A stretch of 24,498 nt of DNA from Gammaproteobacteria bacterium. Lineage in GTDB: Bacteria; Pseudomonadota; Gammaproteobacteria; Competibacterales; Competibacteraceae. The translations under genes were made by a program, and so were the position numbers. The notes below the pieces were generated by a model. The model did no database searches. It was given only the letters and a program-made list of their open reading frames with translations, and was not told where the DNA came from. The stretch is from assembly GCA_003562535.1 (NCBI GenBank), contig PWUP01000240.1:1-24498 (forward strand). Reading direction: 5' to 3'. This document shows positions 1 through 6,966 of the stretch, piece by piece (position 1 is the first letter of the stretch; each line of letters begins with the position of its first letter).

Positions 1-1
1 A

Positions 2-283
2 CACATCGAATCCATCAAGCAAACCGCATACGCCGTCCTGGGTGACGACGCTAGGGTGATCCTTTTTGGCTCACGCGTTGATGACGCCAAAAAGGGCGGG
101 GACATTGATCTGCTATTTGAAACCGACCACCCGGTCAGCAACCGCGCAGCTACCATCGGGGCGATCTATGCCGCGCTGATTCGACGACTGGGAGACCGCA
201 AGATCGACATCCTGCTCAAAGACAGCGCAACCCCCTCAGCCCCCGTGCTCGACATTGCAAAACAAACCGGCATCCAGCTATGA
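2..283 (+). CDS. MNT-type nucleotidyltransferase (antitoxin-like), 5' end outside window
   Basis: The reading frame is open from base 2, so the gene starts left of the window and 93 codons are visible. The residues around 56-115 bp give GSRVDDAKKGGDIDLLFE, the minimal-nucleotidyltransferase signature GSR followed by a DxD metal-binding pair (DID). A later DILLKD supplies the third acidic strand typical of the fold. MNT proteins of this size pair with HEPN proteins; in characterised MntA/HepT pairs the MNT partner adenylylates the HEPN toxin and so neutralises it. That role is inferred here. The stop overlaps the start of the next gene by four bases (ATGA, 280-283), the usual coupled arrangement of such modules. 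A GTG at 56 could be called as a start, but it would cut into the conserved strand before GSR, so the longer frame is preferred. The visible part looks intact. Confidence 0.85.
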   Translation, partial: HIESIKQTAYAVLGDDARVILFGSRVDDAKKGGDIDLLFETDHPVSNRAATIGAIYAALIRRLGDRKIDILLKDSATPSAPVLDIAKQTGIQL

Positions 284-558
284 GTCTCAAATATCTGCCG
301 GAACATGCACAACCGGCGCTACTGGCTCTCGATTTGGCAATCAAGCAGGCCAAGCACCTGCGCTACAGCCAAACCACCCTGTTTGCGCTGCCCATTGATC
401 TGGCCTGGGTGCAAAACTTGGGTGAGCAACCCGAGTGGGCTGAAAAAGTCGAAGCTTTTGTCAGTCGCTTTGGCAGACTGCAAGACCACCTGGGTGAAAA
501 ACTGCTGCCACGTATGGCGGCTCTGGTTGGCGAAAACAGCAAAACACTGCTCGATTAA
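280..558 (+). pseudogene. HEPN-family partner of the nucleotidyltransferase, C-terminally truncated
   Basis: The 92 residues resemble the first two thirds of the HI0074/HepT-like proteins called 'nucleotidyltransferase substrate binding', including a helix with VSRFGRLQDHLGEKLLPR and the following MAALVGENSKTLLD. Family members usually run to about 130-150 residues and carry a later R-x(4-6)-H motif (RNxxxH type) that forms the HEPN RNase active site. Here translation stops at 556-558 before that motif, and no matching remainder is found in any frame up to the next gene at 799. The start codon overlaps the stop of the upstream nucleotidyltransferase. I infer a 3' deletion that removed the active site, leaving a probably inactive protein. 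That it is a deliberately short, functional variant cannot be excluded. Family placement is from recalled sequence similarity, not a search. Confidence 0.7.
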
Positions 559-608
559 CTAAACAACAACGTCACATCATCCGTGAGGCGGGATTGCATC
601 ATTTTGGA
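552..608 (+). pseudogene. Possible 5' remnant of a second MNT nucleotidyltransferase gene
   Basis: Reading frame 3 across this stretch gives RLTKQQRHIIREAGLHHFG, which resembles the N-terminus usual in MNT nucleotidyltransferases (MRLT..Q...I......FG, just ahead of the ARVxLFGSR strand). It starts without an ATG, in the last codons of the truncated HEPN gene (the shared bases are CGAT), and resemblance ends where IS1-like coding begins at about 607. I infer that a tandem nucleotidyltransferase/HEPN array collapsed by deletion and that an IS1 element cut the second copy. The match is short and made by eye, so the call is tentative. Confidence 0.35.
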
Positions 609-783
609 AGAAACCGGCCAAACCAATACAATTGAACGCTTTAATGCCACATTAAGACAACGAGTGTCTCGTTTAGTCAGAAAAGCCCTGTCGTTTTCAA
701 AGACGCTCGAAAACCACATTGGAGCGATTTGGTATTTCGTTCACCATTACAGAATGACGAGCTTAAAGAATAGTGTGCAATAA
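607..783 (+). mobile_element. IS1-family insertion sequence remnant (transposase C-terminus)
   Basis: From about 607 to the stop at 781-783 the frame encodes EETGQTNTIERFNATLRQRV, then SRLVRKALSFSKTLENHIGA and WYFVHHY. This is the C-terminal end of the IS1 InsB transposase, including the catalytic Glu of the DDE triad (IERFN) and the conserved RLVRKxLSFSK block. Only about 58 of the roughly 230 residues of the full InsA-InsB product remain; the two upstream catalytic Asp residues and the InsA part are gone, so the element cannot move by itself. A GTG at 583 opens the same frame, but bases before 607 look like other sequence. The right inverted repeat should lie at about 765-795, just past or overlapping the stop, but without a left end I cannot define it. 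Confidence 0.85.
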
Positions 784-798
784 TCATGAGTCCGGCAA

Positions 799-1470
799 TC
801 AGGGCAAACGACTATACAACAATCCCTGTTCTTGGGCGTAGCGGACGAGATTAACCCGCCCCTGTACGCCAAGTTTTTCATAGATATTGTGCATGTGTTG
901 TTTGACCGTGCCCTCAGCGATACCCACTTGGCGAGCGATTTCTTTGTTGCGCATGCCCTGCGCAACCCAACGCACAATCTCCAGCTCACGGGGTGTTAAC
1001 CCTCCATGTAGCGTCGATTTACCCGGATCATTAACCAGCTTGCGCAAGGCTTGTGCCACAACATTTTTTTCCAACCATGTACCGCCCGCATGGACATGCC
1101 GCACACAATGAACCAGTTGTTGCGGAGCCATTTCTTTGAGAATGACGCCGCGCACCCCAAGCCGCACAGCAGCAATCATGTCATCTTCGCTTAATGCTGC
1201 GGTTAATAAAATCACTTGGGGGGATTCTGTGTCTAAGGATAAAGCCCGCAACACATCCAGACCGTTAAACCCGGGTATGAGTAAATCGAGGAGGACAATA
1301 TCCGGTTGCAAGCCTCTGATGGTGTCCAAAGCTTCACTGCCACTGCTGCATTCTGCCACTACCGTGAAATCAGGTTCTAGCTCCAGTAAATACCGCAGTC
1401 CACTGAGCACAATGCGGTGATCATCCACTAACACTAAGCGGATGGGCGTGGGGGTTGTGTCGTCAGCCAT
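799..1470 (-). CDS. NarL/FixJ (LuxR-type) response regulator
   Basis: This 223-residue protein has an N-terminal receiver domain (about 10-125) with the acidic pair D16/D17, phospho-acceptor D62 in LLDLLIP, T90 and K112, followed by a LuxR-type helix-turn-helix (about 155-218) carrying LTPRELEIVRWVAQGMRNKE and the recognition-helix segment IAEGTVKQHMHNIYEKLGV. All receiver active-site residues are present, so it should be phosphorylated and bind DNA. Its start overlaps the stop of the sensor kinase upstream by one base (TAATG), so the two are translationally coupled and almost certainly a cognate pair. It is the last gene of the minus-strand lptD-side cluster and abuts the IS1 remnant; no terminator is evident between them. 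The target genes and the signal cannot be told from sequence. Confidence 0.95.
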   Translation of the reverse strand: MADDTTPTPIRLVLVDDHRIVLSGLRYLLELEPDFTVVAECSSGSEALDTIRGLQPDIVLLDLLIPGFNGLDVLRALSLDTESPQVILLTAALSEDDMIAAVRLGVRGVILKEMAPQQLVHCVRHVHAGGTWLEKNVVAQALRKLVNDPGKSTLHGGLTPRELEIVRWVAQGMRNKEIARQVGIAEGTVKQHMHNIYEKLGVQGRVNLVRYAQEQGLLYSRLP

Positions 1471-3221
1471 TAGGCGTCTGTGGTCTGAGATAAAGGTAAC
1501 TGAATATTTAGGCGACTGCCCTGCGCTGAAGAATCAATGATCAGTTGTCCCTTAAGCTGGCTGATGCGGCTGCTCAAAGAAATCGGCTCTTGTTCGCTAT
1601 CACGCAGTTCGTCCAAGCTACGGCGGCCACGAAAGGCAAACCCCCGTCCATCATCTTCGACGCTGATCCACACTTGATGGCCACGCACGTCAATCGACCA
1701 ATGCACCCGAGTACAGTGACTATGGCGAGCGGCATTAACCAACGCTTCCCGAACGATATGGTACACATCATCCTCTAATTCCGTCGGCAGCTTTTCGATA
1801 GAAGGCCGGATTGCGGTTTCAACCAGAATGGGCCAGTCGCGGCCAATAGTGCGAGTCAGTTCCCGCAGGCGATTAATCAGTGGAGCTAACGTCGGTTCTT
1901 GAGACGGCTCTGGATGACGGAACAGAGGCTTATAGCTGTCTACAAAACGGCGCAACTCGCTTTGTTCACGCGCAATACTGTGCTGGATATCCTGCAGCAA
2001 CGGCGACACCGCATCGGGATCACGCTGCCATTGGATGTGTATGGCCTGAAGTTTCAGAGCAATACTGGTTAAATTCTGCAATAACCCATCATGGAGATTG
2101 CGAGCCAGTTGTACGCCTTCCTCACTGACTCCCGGACGCGCCTTGGGTAAGTCACGCTGCTGATACATCGCGCCCATATCCGTGGTGATTTGTCGAGCGA
2201 CAATCGCGGCTAATAGCAGATCATCGGCACACAGATTGTCACGATCCAGTACCCATACCCAGCCGTCAACCTCAGGGCTGGTAAGGCGCAGTGCTAAAAC
2301 ACTGGTGATGGCGTACTGTTGTTGTAACCGCGTATTCAACGGGGTGCCCTGCCACAGTTGCTGTTGGGTATGGTCATCATAAACCAAAGTCGGTTTTTTG
2401 CGACTTGCATCCGGCGATAAGAAATGCTTGTCTTGTAACTCAGCCGCAACCAGTGGCTCAAAGGCGGTCGGGGATTCCCGACTGTATACCACCTGCTCCT
2501 CACGGTAATAGCTCACATTCAGCCACGGTTCGTCAGGCTCATGCCACACCATCAGCACTCGAGGGGCTTGAAAAATCGTGGCGACCGATTGAACAAGGAC
2601 ATGACTGAGCGCTTCATCGGGGACGTTGCGTGGCCAATTGGCCAGTTGGATCAGCTCCTGACGTAACCAATGGCAGTGATAGACTAAATAACCCAGCAGC
2701 ATAAACACCGCTAACACGTGCCCGCCCAGTACGGCTAAATGCAGTGGCCATGAGAGGGGCGATGCGGGCCACTGTCCGTAACTTGACCAGTGCCCATTGA
2801 GTACCAGCCCGATATACCCCGCAACAATCGCCACTAGGGTGATCGACATCCCCCGCCAGCCCCAGCGCAGGCTGGCCGTCACGATGGGAAACAGCATGTG
2901 CAAGTAATGGTAATCACTGAGCCTATCGAGTCGCACAAGTAGCCAAGCGAGAATGGCTAAATCCAATAAATGGGTCAGTAAGCCAAGATAATGAACCCAC
3001 TGATAATGCTGCCAGCTCAAGCCAAGTAATAACACCGCGACCCCAAAATAGATCACATAGGGCAAAGTGTCACTATGTACGGAACTGAGCAGCGGTTGTT
3101 GGCTACTGGCTAATACAATAAATGCGGCCAACATTAAACGACTGGCAACCAGCAGTCGTTCTGTCTGGTAATAGGCGATATACAGCGAATTATGGGGCTG
3201 CACATTCGCCATCGGTTTCAC
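1470..3221 (-). CDS. Membrane sensor histidine kinase of the NarX/DegS (HisKA_3) type
   Basis: The 583-residue protein begins with about six hydrophobic segments (roughly 27-42, 53-72, 80-97, 106-118, 124-142, 160-182), then a soluble region at about 200-350 the size of a GAF domain, then a HisKA_3 dimerisation helix with phospho-acceptor H377 in ARNLHDGLLQNL. The ATPase domain follows, with N-box N496 (REALVNAARHS) and G1 box DDGRGF (523-528). The usual G2 region (GLxxMRERA...GG) is degenerate here: PISLSSRISQLKGQ at 547-559. It overlaps the regulator gene by one base and starts 21 bp after apaH, so it is probably read through from the apaH cluster. The membrane domain has no periplasmic loop large enough for a sensor fold, which points to sensing in or at the membrane or through the GAF-like part. 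The signal is unknown; no gene symbol is justified. Confidence 0.9.
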   Translation of the reverse strand: MKPMANVQPHNSLYIAYYQTERLLVASRLMLAAFIVLASSQQPLLSSVHSDTLPYVIYFGVAVLLLGLSWQHYQWVHYLGLLTHLLDLAILAWLLVRLDRLSDYHYLHMLFPIVTASLRWGWRGMSITLVAIVAGYIGLVLNGHWSSYGQWPASPLSWPLHLAVLGGHVLAVFMLLGYLVYHCHWLRQELIQLANWPRNVPDEALSHVLVQSVATIFQAPRVLMVWHEPDEPWLNVSYYREEQVVYSRESPTAFEPLVAAELQDKHFLSPDASRKKPTLVYDDHTQQQLWQGTPLNTRLQQQYAITSVLALRLTSPEVDGWVWVLDRDNLCADDLLLAAIVARQITTDMGAMYQQRDLPKARPGVSEEGVQLARNLHDGLLQNLTSIALKLQAIHIQWQRDPDAVSPLLQDIQHSIAREQSELRRFVDSYKPLFRHPEPSQEPTLAPLINRLRELTRTIGRDWPILVETAIRPSIEKLPTELEDDVYHIVREALVNAARHSHCTRVHWSIDVRGHQVWISVEDDGRGFAFRGRRSLDELRDSEQEPISLSSRISQLKGQLIIDSSAQGSRLNIQLPLSQTTDA

Positions 3222-3242
3222 GCCACGGTAGTCAAGATCAAA

Positions 3243-4061
3243 CTAGGCCGCACAATCAACACTGACGACGGTCTCGCCGCCGTCGTCCAAGCGCAGTGCG
3301 GTTAAACGATTGCCCCAGGCACAGCCGCTGTCTAAGGCATACACTCCAGGGGCGCGGTAATAGCCCAGTGCGGCCCAATGTCCAAACACGATGTTTAAGT
3401 CGGCATTGCGCCGCCAAGGGATTGCAAACCACGGCAGCAGGTTTTCAGGTGCCTGTTGGGGCGTTTCTTTGTTAGCAAAATCTAAGCCTCCATCGTCAAT
3501 CCGACAAAAACGCATCCGAGTCAAGTAATTCGCACTGCATCGCAGGCGATCCATGCCACTGAGGGTATCTTGCCAGCAATCCGGTTGTGAACCGTACATA
3601 ACGGCGAGAAACTCTTGGTAATCCGGCCCGCGCAATACGCTTTCCAGCTCGCGGGCGCAGGCTTGCGCCTGAGCCAAATCCCACTGCGGAGCCAAGCCGG
3701 CATGAACTAGGGTAAACCCCAAATCGGCGTCGTGGTGCAGCAACGGTAAACAGCGTAACCAATCCAATAATTCTGCCGCATCCGGCGCGTCGAGAATCGG
3801 TTGTATGGTGTCCTTGGCGCGGGCTTTAGCATGACCACCGGCAATCGCCAGCAAACTCAAGTCATGGTTACCTTGCACTGTAATCGCGGTTGAACCCAGT
3901 TGCTTGACCAGGCGCAAGGTCTCCAGCGACTGCCCTCCACGGTTGACGAGATCACCCACAAACCACAGACGATCCACTGTCGGATCAAAACGAATCTGTT
4001 CCAGCAAGCGTTGTAAAGAGTCGCAACACCCGTGAAGGTCGCCAATTGCATAAATTGCCAT
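3243..4061 (-). CDS. apaH: Bis(5'-nucleosyl)-tetraphosphatase, symmetrical (ApaH)
   Basis: ApaH splits diadenosine tetraphosphate into two ADP and acts in the cytoplasm; it also removes Np4 caps from RNA in E. coli. The 272 residues carry the metallophosphatase motifs in order: GDLHGC (7-12), GDLVNRG (36-42) and GNHD (about residue 64), then VHAGLAPQWDL and, near the C-terminus, FGHWAALG and LDSGCAWGNRLTALRL. Length is close to the family norm of about 275-280. In Enterobacteria and Pseudomonas apaH follows rsmA and apaG; here apaG is missing and a methyltransferase gene ends 4 bp upstream. A sensor kinase gene starts 21 bp downstream in the same direction. Confidence 0.97.
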   Translation of the reverse strand: MAIYAIGDLHGCCDSLQRLLEQIRFDPTVDRLWFVGDLVNRGGQSLETLRLVKQLGSTAITVQGNHDLSLLAIAGGHAKARAKDTIQPILDAPDAAELLDWLRCLPLLHHDADLGFTLVHAGLAPQWDLAQAQACARELESVLRGPDYQEFLAVMYGSQPDCWQDTLSGMDRLRCSANYLTRMRFCRIDDGGLDFANKETPQQAPENLLPWFAIPWRRNADLNIVFGHWAALGYYRAPGVYALDSGCAWGNRLTALRLDDGGETVVSVDCAA

Positions 4062-4065
4062 AAGA

Positions 4066-4665
4066 CTATAATTTCTCTAATGTGATCTGCCGAAACCAAC
4101 CGCCGACCAGCGCCGGTTGGTCATTCAGCACCCGCAGTTCGGGGTGAGCGGCTAGCAGGGGTTCAAATTCAACATCGGTGCGGGTTGCCAAACGACCGAT
4201 GAGCGGAGCGATGAAACGGCGCAGCGGTGCGCGCTGCCCACTGCGTAGAAATTTATCCACAATCAGTAACTGCCCACCGGGACGCAGTACCCGTACTGCC
4301 TCGGCGAGTGTGCGCTGGGGCTGGGGTGCCACGGCCAAAATCAGATGCAAAATGACGGCGGCGCAACCGGCATCGGCACAGGGAAGCTGATGGGCATCAC
4401 CCTGCACTAAGTGAACAGTTGCCGCCGTAATAGGCTGCCGCCGCTGCGCCCGCCGCAACATCGCTGGGGTGAGATCCACCCCGAGATACTCTGGTCCTGG
4501 CGGCAGCAAGGGGATATCCAAGCCACTGCCGACCCCCACCAGCACGACCGGAGCGCCTGTTTGTGGCCGTAAGTGCACCAAGCTGGCGCGGCGAGCATTG
4601 AGCGTTGCCTGCATCACCAGCGCATCGTAAAACGGAGCCATCAGGGTATAACTATACCGTAACAT
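4066..4665 (-). CDS. Class I SAM-dependent methyltransferase, substrate unknown
   Basis: The protein shows the Rossmann SAM-binding pattern: motif I VVLVGVGSGLDIPLL, an acidic residue closing strand 2 (YLGVDLTPAMLRRAQ), a QGDAHQLP segment (motif II/III) and EAVRVLRPGGQLLIVDKF (post-motif), as in the Methyltransf_11 group and the phosphatidylethanolamine N-methyltransferase-like proteins. The lead-in MAPFYDALV also fits that group. I chose the ATG at 4665 (199 residues) because AAGGGG lies 7 bp before it; a TTG at 4671 would overlap the rsmA stop by four bases but has the Shine-Dalgarno too close. It sits between rsmA and apaH, where apaG is found in many relatives. Coupling to rsmA suggests co-expression but does not reveal the substrate, which could be a lipid, a quinone precursor or another small molecule. 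Confidence 0.85.
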   Translation of the reverse strand: MLRYSYTLMAPFYDALVMQATLNARRASLVHLRPQTGAPVVLVGVGSGLDIPLLPPGPEYLGVDLTPAMLRRAQRRQPITAATVHLVQGDAHQLPCADAGCAAVILHLILAVAPQPQRTLAEAVRVLRPGGQLLIVDKFLRSGQRAPLRRFIAPLIGRLATRTDVEFEPLLAAHPELRVLNDQPALVGGWFRQITLEKL

Positions 4666-4667
4666 AT

Positions 4668-5459
4668 TCAATCCCCTTGGCGGTTTGCGACATCATTACT
4701 GAGGGTGGCGAAGTCTTGTGGTGACAAGGTCTCGGCGCGTGCTGAAGGGTCAATGCCCAACGCAGACAGTGCGGATTCGTCCACATAACCGCGCAGGCTA
4801 TTGCGCAACGTCTTGCGCCGCTGACTAAAGGCTTGGGCAACCAAGTGGGCGAATTGCACTGGATCATGCAGAACAATAGGCGGTTGAGCATAGGGCAGCA
4901 AACGCACCACAGCGGAGTTCACTTTAGGACGCGGCTGAAATGCGTCGGCACCGACGCCGAATAAGTAGTCCACTCGGCAGACCGTTTGCACCATCACCGA
5001 CAAGCGCCCGTAGTCTCCGCCACCAGGGGCAGCCGCCATGCGCTGCACCACTTCTTTTTGCAACATTAAGTGCATATCCGCGATAACATCCGCTTGGGTC
5101 AGCAGATGAAATAACAGCGGTGTCGAGATGTTGTAGGGTAAATTACCGATAATTCGCAGCGGGCGCTCATCCGTGCGCAATGCGGCGAAATCGAAGGCTA
5201 AGGCATCCGCAGCATGCAGACGTAAACCTGAACCGGCGAGCGTGGTGTGTAATTCAGCCACTAAGTCACGATCCAGTTCGACCGCATCCAGCTCACCCAC
5301 GGCTTGCAACAGCGGTCGGGTTAATACCCCATGCCCCGGACCGATTTCGACCAGATGTTGCCCAGGCCGGGGAGCGATGGCAATCAGCAGCTGCTGGATG
5401 ACGGTGTCATCGTGCAGAAAGTGCTGGCCAAAGCGTTTACGAGGTGGGGGTAAAGCCAT
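4668..5459 (-). CDS. rsmA: 16S rRNA dimethyladenosine transferase RsmA (KsgA)
   Basis: RsmA dimethylates two adjacent adenines in the 3'-terminal helix of 16S rRNA (A1518 and A1519 in E. coli numbering) late in small-subunit assembly. The 263 residues contain the N-terminal KRFGQHFLHD, the SAM motif VEIGPGHGVLT, the acidic AVELDRDL, the catalytic IGNLPYNISTPLLFHLL, and the C-terminal FQPRPKVNSAVVRL and FSQRRKTLRNSL blocks, all typical. Length is near the E. coli 273. Its ATG is 3 bp after the surA stop, and its stop lies 2 bp before the preferred ATG of the downstream methyltransferase. In most gammaproteobacteria pdxA lies between surA and rsmA; here it is absent and there is no room for it. 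Confidence 0.98.
   Translation of the reverse strand: MALPPPRKRFGQHFLHDDTVIQQLLIAIAPRPGQHLVEIGPGHGVLTRPLLQAVGELDAVELDRDLVAELHTTLAGSGLRLHAADALAFDFAALRTDERPLRIIGNLPYNISTPLLFHLLTQADVIADMHLMLQKEVVQRMAAAPGGGDYGRLSVMVQTVCRVDYLFGVGADAFQPRPKVNSAVVRLLPYAQPPIVLHDPVQFAHLVAQAFSQRRKTLRNSLRGYVDESALSALGIDPSARAETLSPQDFATLSNDVANRQGD
4673..4678 (-). promoter_or_regulatory. Ribosome binding site deciding the methyltransferase start
   Basis: On the minus strand this reads AAGGGG, inside the last codons of rsmA. It is 7 bp before the ATG at 4665-4663 but only 1 bp before the TTG at 4671-4669, so it favours the ATG. Confidence 0.6.
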
Positions 5460-5462
5460 CGC

Positions 5463-6779
5463 TTAACCACGAATTTCGACGTAAGAACGATCGCGCAATT
5501 GCCGCAGCCACAACGCCCATTCTTCTTCAGCCTTGCGGCGCATTAAGGCTTCACGAAGCTGTTCGCGTTGCGCTTCATCGGCTAAGTGCTGCTGACGACG
5601 CTCCAGCACTTCGGCAATATGCCACCCTTGATCGGTTTGAAACGGTTCGCTGAGTTGGTTAAGGCGTAGGCTGGCAACTGCTTCAGCAAAGCGTGGGCTG
5701 GGTTCGCCGGGATTTAACCAGCCTAAGGCGCCACCACGGTTGGCACTGTCGATATCGGTGGAATTCGCCCGAGCTAAATCGGCGAACGAGGCACCCGCGT
5801 TGATCCGCTCACGCAGACGGCGTAACCGGGTTTGTGCCTCGGCGTCGGTCAGACCATTTGCCGTACTGAGCATAATATGCCGCACCCGTTGTTGGGTCAC
5901 TGGGCGCAATTGCTCACCCCGAGCATCCAATAACAACAGCAAATGATAGCCTTGGGCGCTGCGCAGTGGCGGGCTGATCTGGCCGGGGGACATTTGCGGG
6001 ACAATTTCGGCAAAAGAGCGCGGTAAACTGGCGGCGGCCAACCATCCCAATTCACCGCCTTGCAGGGCTTCGCGCCCATCGGAAACTGCGACGGCCAGTT
6101 GCTGGAAATCAGCCCCTTGACGCAGTTGCTGTATAACCTGCTCGACCCGCTGTTGCGCCTGAGATAGCACTTGTGAGCTGGCATTGGGGGCGACAGCGAT
6201 TAAAATCTGAGCCAAGCGGTATTCACGGGAACCGCCAGCACTATCGGCACGGCTTAAAGCGTTGTCGATTTCTTGTTCTGAAACGGTGATTTGGCGATCT
6301 ATCACCTGCTGACGTAGGCGCTGTGCCAGAACTTGACGGCGCACATCATCACGAAATTCGGCAAAATCCATCCCCTCTTGCTGCACCGCTGTGCGCAGTT
6401 GCTCCACGGTGAGTTGGTTTTGGCGGGCAATACGATCCACCGCAGCCTCTAAACTGGGGTCATCGACGCTAATTCCACGACGTTCGGCAGCTCGGACTTG
6501 TAAGCGTTCGTCAATCATGTTTTCCAATACTTGGCGGCGCAAAACGTCTTGCGGTGGTGCGTTCGCTCCACGGGCGCGGATGCGCTGACGCACAGCCGTC
6601 AGTTCCCGCTCTAACTCAGAGAGCGTAATCACATCGTCTTCGACCACCGCGACAATGCTATCCAGTCGATCACCGGCCGCACCGGCATCAGGTCCGGGGC
6701 CAAATTGCAATTGTGCAGTCGCGGACTGTGCCATTAACAGCCCAAGACCGATAAGAATACATCGGATCATTCTATTCAT
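5463..6779 (-). CDS. surA: Periplasmic chaperone / peptidyl-prolyl isomerase SurA
   Basis: SurA escorts unfolded outer-membrane proteins, LptD among them, across the periplasm. The 438 residues start with a signal peptide (MNRMIRCILIGLGLLMAQSA, cleavage near ATA-Q at 22-23), then the SurA N-terminal chaperone domain (about 36-175, DSIVAVVEDDVITLSELE), parvulin domain 1 (about 185-287) and parvulin domain 2 (about 297-400, from RVRHIMLS to DQGWHIAEVLERR), ending in the C-terminal helix that packs on the N domain. Length matches E. coli (428). It lies downstream of lptD, its client's gene, as usual, but a 187-bp spacer with a palindromic repeat element separates them, so it may need its own promoter. 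Confidence 0.97.
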   Translation of the reverse strand: MNRMIRCILIGLGLLMAQSATAQLQFGPGPDAGAAGDRLDSIVAVVEDDVITLSELERELTAVRQRIRARGANAPPQDVLRRQVLENMIDERLQVRAAERRGISVDDPSLEAAVDRIARQNQLTVEQLRTAVQQEGMDFAEFRDDVRRQVLAQRLRQQVIDRQITVSEQEIDNALSRADSAGGSREYRLAQILIAVAPNASSQVLSQAQQRVEQVIQQLRQGADFQQLAVAVSDGREALQGGELGWLAAASLPRSFAEIVPQMSPGQISPPLRSAQGYHLLLLLDARGEQLRPVTQQRVRHIMLSTANGLTDAEAQTRLRRLRERINAGASFADLARANSTDIDSANRGGALGWLNPGEPSPRFAEAVASLRLNQLSEPFQTDQGWHIAEVLERRQQHLADEAQREQLREALMRRKAEEEWALWLRQLRDRSYVEIRG

Positions 6780-6855
6780 GTTAACTCATTCAATACTTAG
6801 CGGGTACAGCATCCATGTCACATTAAACTCCGTGATCAGCCTCACCGTTCACCTC

Positions 6856-6956
6856 CCTGTGACTGGATTCCGCCCATCCCTGGCGGAATGACGATAGCGG
6901 TAGGTCGGGCAAAAGCGCAGCGTTGCCCGACAGCATACGATGGCCGAATCCACAGG
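6856..6956. repeat. Palindromic MITE/REP-like repeat element between lptD and surA
   Basis: The ~101-bp unit has imperfect terminal inverted repeats: CCTGTG followed by GGATTC at the left (6856-6861, 6865-6870) and GAATCC followed by CACAGG at the right (6946-6956). Inside lie two perfect hairpins: ATTCCGCC/GGCGGAAT (6867-6874 with 6882-6889, 7-nt loop) and GTCGGGCAA/TTGCCCGAC (6904-6912 with 6923-6931, 10-nt loop). Both motifs resemble short repeats I recall as dispersed in proteobacterial genomes. There is no coding capacity. The lptD-surA transcript would contain both hairpins, so they could attenuate readthrough or stabilise the message. Only one copy is in this window, so its repeat status is inferred. 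Confidence 0.65.
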
Positions 6957-6966
6957 AGTCCGATCA

